Part shown: positions 34,132-43,258 of the stretch, piece after piece
Position numbering within the stretch: the stretch's first letter is position 1
How the letters are laid out: every line of letters starts with the position of its first letter
Origin: Saprospiraceae bacterium
GTDB taxonomy: Bacteria; Bacteroidota; Bacteroidia; Chitinophagales; Saprospiraceae
Direction: 5' to 3'
Length of the DNA: 64,000 bases
NCBI GenBank assembly: GCA_020631355.1
Contig: JAHDHL010000001.1
Span: forward strand, 421,616-485,615
The notes under the pieces: model-generated
Databases searched by the model: none
Told to the model about the DNA's origin: nothing
The model's input: only the letters and a program-made list of their open reading frames with translations
Made by a program: the position numbers and the translations under genes

Positions 34132-35004
34132 ATGGAGAAAAGCGTACCAAGAATAGCATGGATTATGTTGGTAGGATTGGGTGTTGTTTGGGGAAGCGCC
34201 TATTATCTGATGAGTAAATCCTTGGAAGTATTTTCCCCCATTCAAGTCGCATCCTTGAGAATCAGCATTGCCTTTGCAGCTTTCTTTCCTGTATTCCTAT
34301 ATAGGTTCAAGGAAATTCCTTGGAAAAAAGTACATTTCATTCTTATTGTCGGTGCCTTGGGTTCCAGCTTTCCTGCCATATTCTTTGCCTTGGCCCAAAC
34401 CAAGCTTACCAGTTCGATTACAGGAGTACTGGGCGCTACTACTCCTTTATTCACACTTCTGATCGGAATGCTTTTCTTTGCAGTTCCATTCTATCGCAAT
34501 AGGGTCTTTGGTGTATTAATCGGACTCATTGGAACCCTTTTCATTATCTTATTGGGAGAACAGGAAGTAATTGGAGGGAATATGTTATTTGCATTATTAC
34601 CAACACTTGCTACGCTTTGCTATGCTTTCAGCACCAATACCATCAAAGCCAAACTACAGGAAGTCCATCCACTGACGTTAAGTTCTTCTGCATTTGTATT
34701 GGTCGGACCATTAATGTTAGTTGTATTATTTTCATCGGGGTTCCTAGAGGTCATGTCCACGCATGAAAGAGCTTGGGAAGGATTTGCATATGTAGCCACA
34801 CTTTCCCTATCCGCAACGGTTATTTGTTCCATATTCTATTTTGCGTTGATACAAATGACCAATGCTGTTTTCGCCTCTACTGTGGCTTATCTCATCCCAA
34901 TGGTAGCCACAATCATTGGAGTTATTATCGGAGAACCGATAACGTTAGTACATCTCATAGGATTGGTTCTAATTTTGTGTGGTGTATATTTGTCAAGAAG
35001 ATAA
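34132..35004 (+). CDS. DMT-superfamily (EamA) transporter
   Basis: 290 residues with ten predicted membrane helices arranged as two five-helix EamA repeats (residues about 9-137 and 150-288). The first repeat opens G-L-G-V-V-W-G-S-A-Y, a common EamA motif. These proteins export metabolites, amino acids or drugs; the substrate is unknown. The gene for an outer-membrane barrel follows after eight bases. Confidence 0.85.
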   Translation: MEKSVPRIAWIMLVGLGVVWGSAYYLMSKSLEVFSPIQVASLRISIAFAAFFPVFLYRFKEIPWKKVHFILIVGALGSSFPAIFFALAQTKLTSSITGVLGATTPLFTLLIGMLFFAVPFYRNRVFGVLIGLIGTLFIILLGEQEVIGGNMLFALLPTLATLCYAFSTNTIKAKLQEVHPLTLSSSAFVLVGPLMLVVLFSSGFLEVMSTHERAWEGFAYVATLSLSATVICSIFYFALIQMTNAVFASTVAYLIPMVATIIGVIIGEPITLVHLIGLVLILCGVYLSRR

Positions 35005-35012
35005 ATTGAATT

Positions 35013-35711
35013 ATGAAGCACATCATTATTATTTTTCTAGCAAGCTGCCTGACTTACACACTCCAAGCACAAGGATTCGCTTTTGGGGCCAAGGGTGGAT
35101 TAACATTAGGATTCCAAAAATGGAATAATTATGAACGCTCTCCATTACCAGCATATAATGGGTCGATTTTCCTTGAGAGTCTAGCAGAGGACAAACGATT
35201 TTCCGTAATGGGCCAACTGGGATATCATGTCAAGGGTAGTAGGATTAGAAGTTTCTACAGAGAACCCAATAGTGGTGATTTGAGAAGAATCGTATCTGAT
35301 ACCGAATTCAGGAATCTATCCTTGGTATTGGGAATGAAAAGTGCCTACAGCCTTACCAGTGGAGGAATAAAGGGATACTATCTCCTTGGAATAAGGGGAG
35401 ATTACAATATCAATTACGCATTCGACCAAAGAACCAATTTTTTCTTTGAGGAGGATGTGAATAAATTCACCTACGGACTAACGATTGGAGGAGGTATAGA
35501 ATTTCCTATAACCGATCTAATCGGTTCATTCATAGAATTCCAAATCAGCCCGGATGTAAGACCACAGGTTTACTATCCGTCCAATAAGTATTTCATTACG
35601 GATTTCAGTGGCAACTCAATCCCTGCACAGGAAACAAGGGTTATCAATACCGTTTTCGAAATCACTATCGGATTCCGTTTTCTCAGGCTGGTGGAATATG
35701 TAGAGGATTAG
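35013..35711 (+). CDS. Outer-membrane beta-barrel protein (PorT-like)
   Basis: 232 residues. A signal peptide ends near residue 20 (L-Q-A-Q). The mature part is alternating hydrophobic/polar beta-strands starting with F-A-F-G-A-K-G-G-L-T-L-G and rich in Gly/Tyr/Phe, as in PorT/OMP_b-brl_2 barrels with about eight strands. It follows the EamA gene by eight bases and is probably co-transcribed. Role unknown. Confidence 0.75.
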   Translation: MKHIIIIFLASCLTYTLQAQGFAFGAKGGLTLGFQKWNNYERSPLPAYNGSIFLESLAEDKRFSVMGQLGYHVKGSRIRSFYREPNSGDLRRIVSDTEFRNLSLVLGMKSAYSLTSGGIKGYYLLGIRGDYNINYAFDQRTNFFFEEDVNKFTYGLTIGGGIEFPITDLIGSFIEFQISPDVRPQVYYPSNKYFITDFSGNSIPAQETRVINTVFEITIGFRFLRLVEYVED

Positions 35712-35820
35712 TACAAGCCGCCTTTTCTCTTATAGAGCGTTTAATAAGGAACTTATAAACACAGACCTATTTGAATAAGGTCTCAATTATCAGAATAGAA
35801 AAAGGCCTAGACCTTGGATT

Positions 35821-36885
35821 ATGGGGTTATTGAATTGGTTGGACCGGGATGATGTCAAAAGTACTGTCAAACGCATTGCCAGACCCATCTATCGTGCCAT
35901 CAAGGATAAGAGAATCAATACCATCCTCAAACTCTTACTGGTTTCCATCCTTTTCTACACCATCTACAAACAGGTATTTGCCAAGGATAATATTGATGAA
36001 CTGTGGCAGGAATTCCTTACCCATTTCACTTATGACAATGCATGGTGGGTCATTGTGGCTGCGTTCATGATGCCTTTGAATTGGGCTATGGAAACAATGA
36101 AATGGCAAGTCCTCATCAAGAGAGTGGAAAACGTTCCATTCCTCAAAGCTTTCAAGGGAATTTTCCTAGGAGTTTCATTATCCGTATTCACACCCAATAG
36201 AATCGGGGAATATGGTGGCAGGATTCTGGTAGTAAAGCCGGAAAACAACTGGAAAACCATTGTCGCCACCCTGGTCAGCAGTTTCAGTCAACAAATTGCA
36301 TTACTTTCTACAGGAATTATCGGTTTCATTTTCTTCCTAATGAATTACATCCTTGAAGCCAAGGAATTGGTAGTAGGAGGCGTTGGTTTGCTTGGAGTTG
36401 CGCTTATTGTATTCATGCTCATTTGTTATTATAATATCAGATTAGCCATCCCCCTTTTTGAAAGACTACCATATTTCAGGAGATTCTCCAAGCATATGAT
36501 TGTATTGGAAGAATATTCAAGTCAGGAATTATCACAAGCCCTGCTTTATGCATTCCTGCGTTGCGTTGTGTATACACTCCAGTATTACCTCATCCTTAGA
36601 TTCTTTGGCATTAATGCCCCATTCCTTGCTGGCATAGCAGGAATTGCTACAATCTTCCTACTGCAAACCAGTATTCCCATGCCTGCCATAGCGGACTTAT
36701 TTGTGCGAAGCGAAGTAGCCATTTATATCTGGGGATTCTTCACAGACAATGATATCAGTATCTTGGCTTCCACCTTTGGATTATGGTTCCTTAATATCAT
36801 CATCCCTGCATTACTCGGTATGTTGTTCATATTCTCTGTTAATATCACAGGGTCCCTGGGATTCAGAAAGGATTTGGAAGAATAG
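35821..36885 (+). CDS. Lysylphosphatidylglycerol-synthase-TM/flippase-like protein
   Basis: 354 residues with about eight membrane helices (first at 38-55, last near 325-345). The conserved F-T-P-N-R-I-G-E-Y-G-G-R near residue 124 marks the UPF0104/LPG-synthase TM family, used as lipid flippases or glycan-lipid transporters. No synthase domain is attached. It is monocistronic, followed by an AT-rich hairpin. Confidence 0.85.
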   Translation: MGLLNWLDRDDVKSTVKRIARPIYRAIKDKRINTILKLLLVSILFYTIYKQVFAKDNIDELWQEFLTHFTYDNAWWVIVAAFMMPLNWAMETMKWQVLIKRVENVPFLKAFKGIFLGVSLSVFTPNRIGEYGGRILVVKPENNWKTIVATLVSSFSQQIALLSTGIIGFIFFLMNYILEAKELVVGGVGLLGVALIVFMLICYYNIRLAIPLFERLPYFRRFSKHMIVLEEYSSQELSQALLYAFLRCVVYTLQYYLILRFFGINAPFLAGIAGIATIFLLQTSIPMPAIADLFVRSEVAIYIWGFFTDNDISILASTFGLWFLNIIIPALLGMLFIFSVNITGSLGFRKDLEE

Positions 36886-36927
36886 TACCATCCCAGTATT
36901 CCCTCATTTTGTCTCCAAAATTCTACT

Positions 36928-36959
36928 CGATATATTTTATCCGAATAATATATCGTTTT
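36928..36959 (+). terminator. AT-rich hairpin after flippase-like gene
   Basis: Stem cgatatatt/aatatatcg (36928-36936 with 36947-36955) followed by TTTT; weak but well placed. Confidence 0.4.
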
Positions 36960-36996
36960 GACAGTAAGAATACTATTTACTAGTATTCTCTATTCG

Positions 36997-37004
36997 TAGA
37001 TTTG
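36997..37004 (+). promoter_or_regulatory. Probable -7 box for the subtilisin gene
   Basis: TAGATTTG fits TAnnTTTG, 24 bases upstream of the ATG at 37029. It overlaps the earlier TTG start, which is another reason to prefer the ATG. Confidence 0.4.
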
Positions 37005-37028
37005 CCACAAAGAAATCATTCACCAAGT

Positions 37029-39944
37029 ATGAAGAAATTTGCAATTAGAATTGTGGTCGTATTAATGTCTTTGATTGCATTCAATACTACCTATGCACAG
37101 GTCCTGAATCACCGTTTGGGGCAATTCCTAGTCAAGACTTCCCATCCTATCGAACGGGTTATTCAATCACATCAGGATTTCGAGGGCGTAAGGACGGATT
37201 TGAAACTCGTCAAACCTATTGGATTGGATTTCAATATTTATTTATTGGAATTCGATTATGGTAACATTCATGAGGAAAAATTCCTAAGGGCATTGAAAAA
37301 CCATCCAATGGTGGAAGTGGCTCAGTACAATCATATCCTTAGCAACAGAGCTGTTCCCAATGATACCCAATTCGATGACCAATGGCAATACATCAATACC
37401 GGACAATCAGGCGGAACAACCGGAGCGGACATAGATATGGATTTGGCCTGGGATATTGCCACTGGTGGTGTAACTGCATTAGGCGACACCATTGTTGCTG
37501 CCATTATCGATGATGGATTCGATTTCAGCCATGAGGATTTCGGAGATAATCTTTGGGTCAATCATGATGAAATTCCCAATGATGGTATAGATAATGACAA
37601 TGATGGTTATGTGGATGATTACATTGGTTGGAATGCCTATAGTAATGATGACAATATCACAGGAGGTGGACACGGTACACCTGTTACAGGTATCGTGGGT
37701 GCCCAAGGAAATAATGGTATCGGTGTGGCTGGAGTGAATTGGGATGTCAAACTCATGATTATCCAGGGAGGTGGAGACGAAGCAGATGCATTAGCTGCTT
37801 ATGCCTATTGTTTCGCACAAAGAAAGAAATACAACGAGACAGGAGGTCAGGAAGGCGCTTATGTTGTTACGACCAATTCCTCTTGGGGAGTCGATTTCGG
37901 ACAACCCGCCGATGCTCCGCTTTGGTGTAGCTTCTATGATACCTTGGGTGTTCAGGGTATTGTGAGTTGTGGCGCTACCATTAATGGTAATGAAAACGTG
38001 GATATGGTAGGAGACTTACCAACAGCATGTGGTAGTGACTATTTGATTTCAGTTACCAATATGAATGATAACGACCAAAAAGTATCTGGCGCAGGTTATG
38101 GTGCTACCACCATTGACCTAGGCGCATTTGGTGCGGATACATGGACGACAGCATTCAACAATTCCTATGGAGGTTTTGGTGGTACTTCAGGAGCTACGCC
38201 ACATGTGGCAGGTACGGTTGCCCTGATGCACTCTGTTCCTTGTCCTAGTTTTGCTGCATTTGCCAAGAATGATCCCGCAGCTGCCGCATTATTGATTAAA
38301 CAATACATCCTTGATGGTGTAGATCCCAACATGACATTGGATGGTATCACCGTTACGGGTGGTCGATTGAATGTCGCTAATGCCATGACCCCATTGGTTA
38401 GTAATTGTGACCCTAATGGTTGTTTCATTCCTTATTCTGTTACGAATTCTGCCACTACGGATGTTCAGACTGAAATATCATGGAATGTTGGTAATGAAAC
38501 CACTCAATCTGATTTAAGATATAGAATCCAAGGGGAAACAACTTGGACTGAAGTTCCTAACGTTACATCTCCTTATGTACTTGGTGGATTGGTAGCTTGT
38601 AATACTTATGAATATGAATTACTATCCATTTGTGGTAGCGATTCTACTTCATGGACCAATACATTCCTATTCGATACTGATGGTTGTTGCGAACCACCAT
38701 CAGTAATCAATGCCAGTAACATCACGGATAGTGACGCTACCATCACTTGGTCCTCCGTATTGGCGGCATTGAGTTATGATATTCGTTATAAGGCAGTATC
38801 AGATGCCATGTGGACAGAAATGAACCAGACCGCTACCACGGCAATGCTAACGAATCTGGCTGCATGTACTTCCTATGAGGTACAAATCAGAACAAATTGT
38901 GATGGTGGAGTAGCAACAGGTTATTCGGATAGCTATATTTTCTCTACTTCAGGGTGTGGTCCTTGTATTGATAATGAATATTGTGAATCCGCTGGTGCTG
39001 ACTCTGATTTCGAATGGATTGAACGTGTCGAATTCAATACTATTGATAATACTTCTGGCAATGATGATGGTTATGGAAATCACACCGATTATTCTACCAA
39101 TATCGAAACGGGTATGAGTTATGACATCACGGTAACCCCTGGTTTCTTCGATTATCCATACAATGAATATGTAATGGTTTACATTGATTATAACCAAGAT
39201 GGCGATTTTGATGATGATAATGAATTGGCATTTGATCCTGGGGAATCTTCCCAAGATCCCATTACAGGTACGATCACAGTACCTACTGATGCAATGGAAG
39301 GCCCTACGAGGATGAGGGTTTCCCAAAGATGGAATGAACCTGCTGCTCCTTGTGAGGAAGCATTCGATTATGGTGAGGTAGAGGATTATTGTGTGAATGT
39401 GATTGTGAATGTTGTTCCTACCTGTGATGTACCAACCAATATCACATTCTCCAATACGTTGGAGACATCTACGGATGTGGATTGGGAAGATATGCCTAAT
39501 GCCATCGGATATGAACTGCGTTATCGTATCATGGGTACTGTGGACTGGGACGGAAGTGTGGTATCTGTTTCTAATGCCACTCTAACAGACCTTACGGAAT
39601 GTGAGGATTATGAATTGGAAATCAAGACCGTATGTGGTTCGAACATATCAGATTTTTCCAATACCAATTCATTCGAAACCATGTGTTCAAGTAGCACGAA
39701 TAATATCAATGAATTATCATTTTCCATTCGTCCGAATCCAGTGGCGAACCAGCTTCATATCCAATTGGAGGATGGAATCCAATGGACGGCGAACATTATG
39801 GATGTTAGTGGAAAAGTACTGCGTTCAGAAATAAGCAATCATTCCCAACATACTATATCCGTTTCTGATTTACCATCTGGTATCTATTTTGTCCAAATCA
39901 ATCAGGATGGCAAAACGGGTATCCAAAAAGTGGTTAAGCTATAA
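37029..39944 (+). CDS. Secreted subtilisin-like protease with FN3, GEVED and T9SS sorting domains
   Basis: 971 residues from the ATG at 37029. Order: signal peptide (1-24), pro-region, S8 peptidase (about 110-460), two fibronectin type III domains (about 470-645), a GEVED domain (about 650-790, opening C-I-D-N-E-Y-C and ending V-E-D-Y-C), a third FN3 (about 800-890) and a T9SS type A sorting domain (about 900-971, S-I-R-P-N-P-V then G-I-Y-F-V-Q-I). Catalytic triad segments are I-I-D-D-G-F-D (Asp), G-G-H-G-T-P-V-T-G (His) and G-G-T-S-G-A-T-P-H-V-A-G (Ser). It would be exported by type IX secretion and surface-attached or released. Extracellular proteolysis is the likely role. Confidence 0.93.
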   Translation: MKKFAIRIVVVLMSLIAFNTTYAQVLNHRLGQFLVKTSHPIERVIQSHQDFEGVRTDLKLVKPIGLDFNIYLLEFDYGNIHEEKFLRALKNHPMVEVAQYNHILSNRAVPNDTQFDDQWQYINTGQSGGTTGADIDMDLAWDIATGGVTALGDTIVAAIIDDGFDFSHEDFGDNLWVNHDEIPNDGIDNDNDGYVDDYIGWNAYSNDDNITGGGHGTPVTGIVGAQGNNGIGVAGVNWDVKLMIIQGGGDEADALAAYAYCFAQRKKYNETGGQEGAYVVTTNSSWGVDFGQPADAPLWCSFYDTLGVQGIVSCGATINGNENVDMVGDLPTACGSDYLISVTNMNDNDQKVSGAGYGATTIDLGAFGADTWTTAFNNSYGGFGGTSGATPHVAGTVALMHSVPCPSFAAFAKNDPAAAALLIKQYILDGVDPNMTLDGITVTGGRLNVANAMTPLVSNCDPNGCFIPYSVTNSATTDVQTEISWNVGNETTQSDLRYRIQGETTWTEVPNVTSPYVLGGLVACNTYEYELLSICGSDSTSWTNTFLFDTDGCCEPPSVINASNITDSDATITWSSVLAALSYDIRYKAVSDAMWTEMNQTATTAMLTNLAACTSYEVQIRTNCDGGVATGYSDSYIFSTSGCGPCIDNEYCESAGADSDFEWIERVEFNTIDNTSGNDDGYGNHTDYSTNIETGMSYDITVTPGFFDYPYNEYVMVYIDYNQDGDFDDDNELAFDPGESSQDPITGTITVPTDAMEGPTRMRVSQRWNEPAAPCEEAFDYGEVEDYCVNVIVNVVPTCDVPTNITFSNTLETSTDVDWEDMPNAIGYELRYRIMGTVDWDGSVVSVSNATLTDLTECEDYELEIKTVCGSNISDFSNTNSFETMCSSSTNNINELSFSIRPNPVANQLHIQLEDGIQWTANIMDVSGKVLRSEISNHSQHTISVSDLPSGIYFVQINQDGKTGIQKVVKL

Positions 39945-39966
39945 AGGAATAGTAATGTCGATTAGA

Positions 39967-39998
39967 AAGCCCTGTTGGAATCCAACAGGGCTTTTTTT
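39967..39998. terminator. Bidirectional hairpin after the subtilisin gene
   Basis: Stem agccctgttgga/tccaacagggct followed by eight T; it also faces the convergent VWA gene. Confidence 0.85.
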
Positions 39999-41188
39999 TA
40001 TATCGTCATCTTAATTTTCCGTCCGGGCAATCCCTCCCAATATTCGTCAGAGGATGTAATCCCGTCTTCCGTAATCAACCATAGTATTGGGCTTCTGGGT
40101 AATATTGTAGGTGTTAGTCCGTATCCATCCGTAAAATATACTATGGAATCAGGTTGATAGGATGTATTGGCATATTCCATGACAGGTGTAAAATCGGTTC
40201 CGCCGCCGCCCTTGACCTCGAAATTCGGATAAGTGCCCAGCAGATATACCCTTTGTAGTTCGGCATCACATTCGGCTACCATAATTTCCACTCCTTGTCT
40301 TTGGATATGGCTCATCTCAGAAAAAAAGGTTGAGAGTTCCTTGGGGCTCACACTGCCTGAGGTATCTAATCCTATAAGGATTTTCTGACGTTGTTTGACC
40401 TTGATGCCAGGGCTCGTGCCATATCTTTTTGAGGGTCTACGAATCGTGTTCTTGATATACGTCCGCCTACCTGAACCGATAAAGATTCTGAGCATACGCC
40501 GCCAGTCCACTTGTTTGGCTTTTTTCTCCAATCGATCCATTATCAATCGGTACAAACTACCGGGTAGGAATCCCTGTAGTTTCTCATCCGTGCGTTCTGC
40601 CGCCTGCACCAATGCATCATCCAATGCCGACGACATCATCCTTTGATCCATCCTAGGCGTCTGACTGAATGAGTTCCAGTTCTGATGCTGCTTGAGTTGG
40701 TTGTTATTCTCATCCGGAAAATTAGAGGATTCCGAATCGTCATTTTCGATGAGTTCCAAGATTTTCAAATAATAAAAACCTACATCCTTTCCCTTTTCCA
40801 ATTTCCTTAACTTAGGATACTTATCCAACGTAATCGATTCTTCAGTTAGGAATCGGGGATGAATGTATTGATTGACCACCAAATCCGCAGCCATATCAAA
40901 GATGGGTTTATGATGGTAATTATCTTTTACGAATGGATGCTTCAGGGCCAAATGCAATAACTGGTGCTTGAGCAAACCATATTTCTCATCTCCCAATTCC
41001 ATTTTACCAGCCCAAAAGTCAGGATTCACCAATAGGGATGCCTGATTTTCCAATACCGATAATGAGATACTTTCCGTATCTGCATTAACCGTTCGGAGGA
41101 GCCCTGCAAATACATGCCCATAAAAAGGTTCTTCTAGCAATAGCTTAATCCCCGTTTTGGTAATATCATCCTGAATTCTACGAGACAT
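39998..41188 (-). CDS. VWA-like metallopeptidase-related protein (DUF2201)
   Basis: 396 residues from the ATG at 41188 (a GTG one codon upstream is less likely). The N-terminal domain (1-230) matches DUF2201: 'F-Y-G-H-V-F-A-G-L-L-R' then L-L-H-L-A-L-K-H-P near residue 74 in place of the H-E-x-x-H zinc site, so it is probably inactive as a peptidase. The C-terminal VWA domain has an intact MIDAS motif D-T-S-G-S-V-S near residue 275 and a later D near 325. Partners are normally MoxR-type AAA+ ATPases; none is adjacent here. Function unknown. Confidence 0.82.
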   Translation of the reverse strand: MSRRIQDDITKTGIKLLLEEPFYGHVFAGLLRTVNADTESISLSVLENQASLLVNPDFWAGKMELGDEKYGLLKHQLLHLALKHPFVKDNYHHKPIFDMAADLVVNQYIHPRFLTEESITLDKYPKLRKLEKGKDVGFYYLKILELIENDDSESSNFPDENNNQLKQHQNWNSFSQTPRMDQRMMSSALDDALVQAAERTDEKLQGFLPGSLYRLIMDRLEKKAKQVDWRRMLRIFIGSGRRTYIKNTIRRPSKRYGTSPGIKVKQRQKILIGLDTSGSVSPKELSTFFSEMSHIQRQGVEIMVAECDAELQRVYLLGTYPNFEVKGGGGTDFTPVMEYANTSYQPDSIVYFTDGYGLTPTILPRSPILWLITEDGITSSDEYWEGLPGRKIKMTI

Positions 41189-41226
41189 CACGCTAAGGTA
41201 AACCTTTATCCTATTTTGACATTCTT

Positions 41227-41769
41227 ATGTATATGAATAAAAAATTGGAGCAGGCATATCAGAACTGGGTAGCAACCAAAACAAAATTCATTCAACGACT
41301 GGAACGTATGACTCCATCCCAACTCATCTTCCAAAGTGATGAGAATGAATGGTCACCACTCTTGGTTCTGGACCATATCATCGTCTCGGAAAACAAGGTC
41401 ATTCTGCGGCTACAAGAAAATTCCGATCAGCAAAAGACGGAGAAAGTAGGCATTAAAAGTAGGCTAGCCAATGCTGCTTTGGCACAATTCTACAAATCAG
41501 GAAAGAAAGTAAAAATGCCTATCAAGGGCTTGGAACCATCAGGAAATAATCTGGAGCATTTGAAGCAAACATCCAATCACAACAATGAATCCATGCATAC
41601 CATGATACAGGGTTTCCCTGAACACAAACTTCGCTCATCTGTGTTCAAACATCCTGTATCTGGACATATGACAATGCAACATACAATTGAGTTTCTGGAA
41701 AATCATATCCTACATCACGTCCATCAGCTGAATCGTATAGAACGTCATGCTAATTACCCTCACAATTAG
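41227..41769 (+). CDS. DinB-family protein
   Basis: 180 residues forming the four-helix DinB fold. The metal-site histidines appear as V-L-D-H-I near residue 48 and the H-I-L-H-H-V-H-Q-L-N-R motif near residues 161-171. DinB-like enzymes are thiol transferases (bacillithiol or mycothiol S-transferases) or of unknown activity. It overlaps the GNAT gene end tail-to-tail by four bases. Confidence 0.8.
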   Translation: MYMNKKLEQAYQNWVATKTKFIQRLERMTPSQLIFQSDENEWSPLLVLDHIIVSENKVILRLQENSDQQKTEKVGIKSRLANAALAQFYKSGKKVKMPIKGLEPSGNNLEHLKQTSNHNNESMHTMIQGFPEHKLRSSVFKHPVSGHMTMQHTIEFLENHILHHVHQLNRIERHANYPHN

Positions 41770-42308
41770 TACATGTATCCTAACATATCCAATTGATTTC
41801 CTCTTATAGGCTGTCCTGTCAAGGATTTGACCATCAGGTGGGCATCATCTATCTTTTCATGGCCAATACCTAATGTTTGGTGCTGATCTATTTTCAACCA
41901 TTTCACATGTACATCCATGATTTCGAATCCATGTTTAAGGTAAATATTCGGGTCATCCGTAACAAGGAATATCCCATCCACCTTATGATTGAATCGGGTT
42001 CCCATTTCCAACATTCGAAGTAGGAGCGCTGCTCCCATTCCTTTCCCCCTATAATTCCTATTCACACAAAAGTCCACCACTCCCAACATGGCTACATTAT
42101 GACCATCAATGCTCATCATCCTTAGATCCATGCCCAGATGACCTATCACCCGGCCATGTTCTGTTCCTATGAGTCTATAATGGGGCATTTGTTTGAAATA
42201 ATCCCTTCCGTGATACCCAATTCCCTCAAAACAATCCTCCAAAAGTGCATTGATTTGTTTTGAAAGGTTAGCCTCTATTTCTAATTCGTAATAGAATTTA
42301 ATCTCCAT
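41766..42308 (-). CDS. GNAT-family N-acetyltransferase
   Basis: 180 residues. The acetyl-CoA-binding motif R-N-Y-R-G-K-G-M-G-A-A-L near residue 85, preceded by V-V-D-F-C-V strand 4, defines the fold; the C-terminal strand region 'F-L-V-T-D-D-P-N-I-Y-L-K-H-G-F' fits motif B. The substrate is unknown. It is monocistronic and convergent with the DinB gene. Confidence 0.85.
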   Translation of the reverse strand: MEIKFYYELEIEANLSKQINALLEDCFEGIGYHGRDYFKQMPHYRLIGTEHGRVIGHLGMDLRMMSIDGHNVAMLGVVDFCVNRNYRGKGMGAALLLRMLEMGTRFNHKVDGIFLVTDDPNIYLKHGFEIMDVHVKWLKIDQHQTLGIGHEKIDDAHLMVKSLTGQPIRGNQLDMLGYMY

Positions 42309-42420
42309 TTGTAACGTTTATCTCTCGCTGCGTATAAATTTCATATATTTTAATCGATTCTTATTTCAATATCAATGTGAATCTGTTATTTTCGAAACAT
42401 TGCAATACCTAAATATTATT

Positions 42421-43098
42421 ATGAAAAGTACATTATTTTCTTTCCTATTGACCTTTACCACAGCAACGGTTTTCCTAATGAGTTGTAGCGCACCCGCTCC
42501 TGATACAAAGGAACAATATCTTAAGGACTATTCTGCATTCATCCAGGACCTCAAGGAGAATAAAGATAATTTATCAGAGGAACAATGGGCTGAAAAAGAC
42601 AAACAATTCAAAGCATTCAGTGATGAACTATTCAATCAGTACAAGGATGAAATGGGAGCATTGGAAAAGATCAATGTAGGCAAGCATGCATTCCAATACA
42701 CTCGGTTACGAGGCATGAATGCATTCAAGAATATTAGTGAGAGTGGCGAGTTGGATGAAGCGATCAAAGACATTAAGGATGTAGTGAATAGTGGCGAAAT
42801 AGAAGATGCCATTAATGAATTCAAGAATGTTTGGAATGACGATATGAAAGGGGATTTCGAGCAAGCATTTTCTGAATTGCAAAATGTTTGGGACGACGAC
42901 CTAAAGGGTCAACTCGGAAGTTCGTTGGATGAAATCAAGGCAGCCCTTGAAGATGAGGACCTACAGGTGGAAATCAATGGGAAGGTTGAGGAACTCAAGG
43001 CTGTCCTAGAAGATGAGGAAGTAAAGGGCAAGGTCAAGGATATTATCACTGAACTAAAAGGTGTACTTGAAAAGGCCGAACAAGAATTGGAAAAGTAG
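42421..43098 (+). CDS. Acidic helical lipoprotein (DUF6565-like)
   Basis: 225 residues from the ATG at 42421; a TTG seven codons upstream is less likely. The lipobox is L-M-S-C near residue 22, and the mature protein is almost all helix. It has degenerate repeats of about 20 residues ('I-E-D-A-I-N-E-F-K-N-V-W-N-D-D', 'F-S-E-L-Q-N-V-W-D-D-D-L-K-G', then two copies of E-L-K-x-V-L-E-x). The DUF6565 family is the best fit. It has no assigned function; an envelope-associated coiled coil is plausible. Confidence 0.65.
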   Translation: MKSTLFSFLLTFTTATVFLMSCSAPAPDTKEQYLKDYSAFIQDLKENKDNLSEEQWAEKDKQFKAFSDELFNQYKDEMGALEKINVGKHAFQYTRLRGMNAFKNISESGELDEAIKDIKDVVNSGEIEDAINEFKNVWNDDMKGDFEQAFSELQNVWDDDLKGQLGSSLDEIKAALEDEDLQVEINGKVEELKAVLEDEEVKGKVKDIITELKGVLEKAEQELEK

Positions 43099-43122
43099 AT
43101 ATTTCCTTAATGAATACACATT

Positions 43123-43161
43123 AAGAGGGCTGTCTTGGAACGTATCCAAGACAGCCCTCTT
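43123..43161 (+). terminator. Terminator after acidic lipoprotein gene
   Basis: A perfect 17-bp stem (43123-43139 with 43145-43161) followed by attttttat. Confidence 0.85.
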
Positions 43162-43212
43162 ATTTTTTATACAAAATTTTCAATAAATATTGAAAGTATG
43201 ATTTTTTCCCCT

Positions 43213-43220
43213 TATTTTTG
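43213..43220 (+). promoter_or_regulatory. Promoter of menF-menD-menB
   Basis: TATTTTTG fits the -7 consensus, and a TTG at 43190-43192 lies 20 bases upstream, the best -33/-7 pair in the window. The ATG follows 38 bases later. Confidence 0.5.
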
Positions 43221-43258
43221 TGTATGAATAAAGAAATTTGGTTACTTAGCCGATTCTT

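Noticed and set aside
37002-37028. N-terminal extension of the subtilisin from a TTG
   Set aside because: It lies in the promoter box and before the real signal peptide starting at ATG 37029.
37029-39944. Repeats in the subtilisin gene as a CRISPR or VNTR
   Set aside because: They are diverged fibronectin type III domains at the protein level, not exact DNA repeats.
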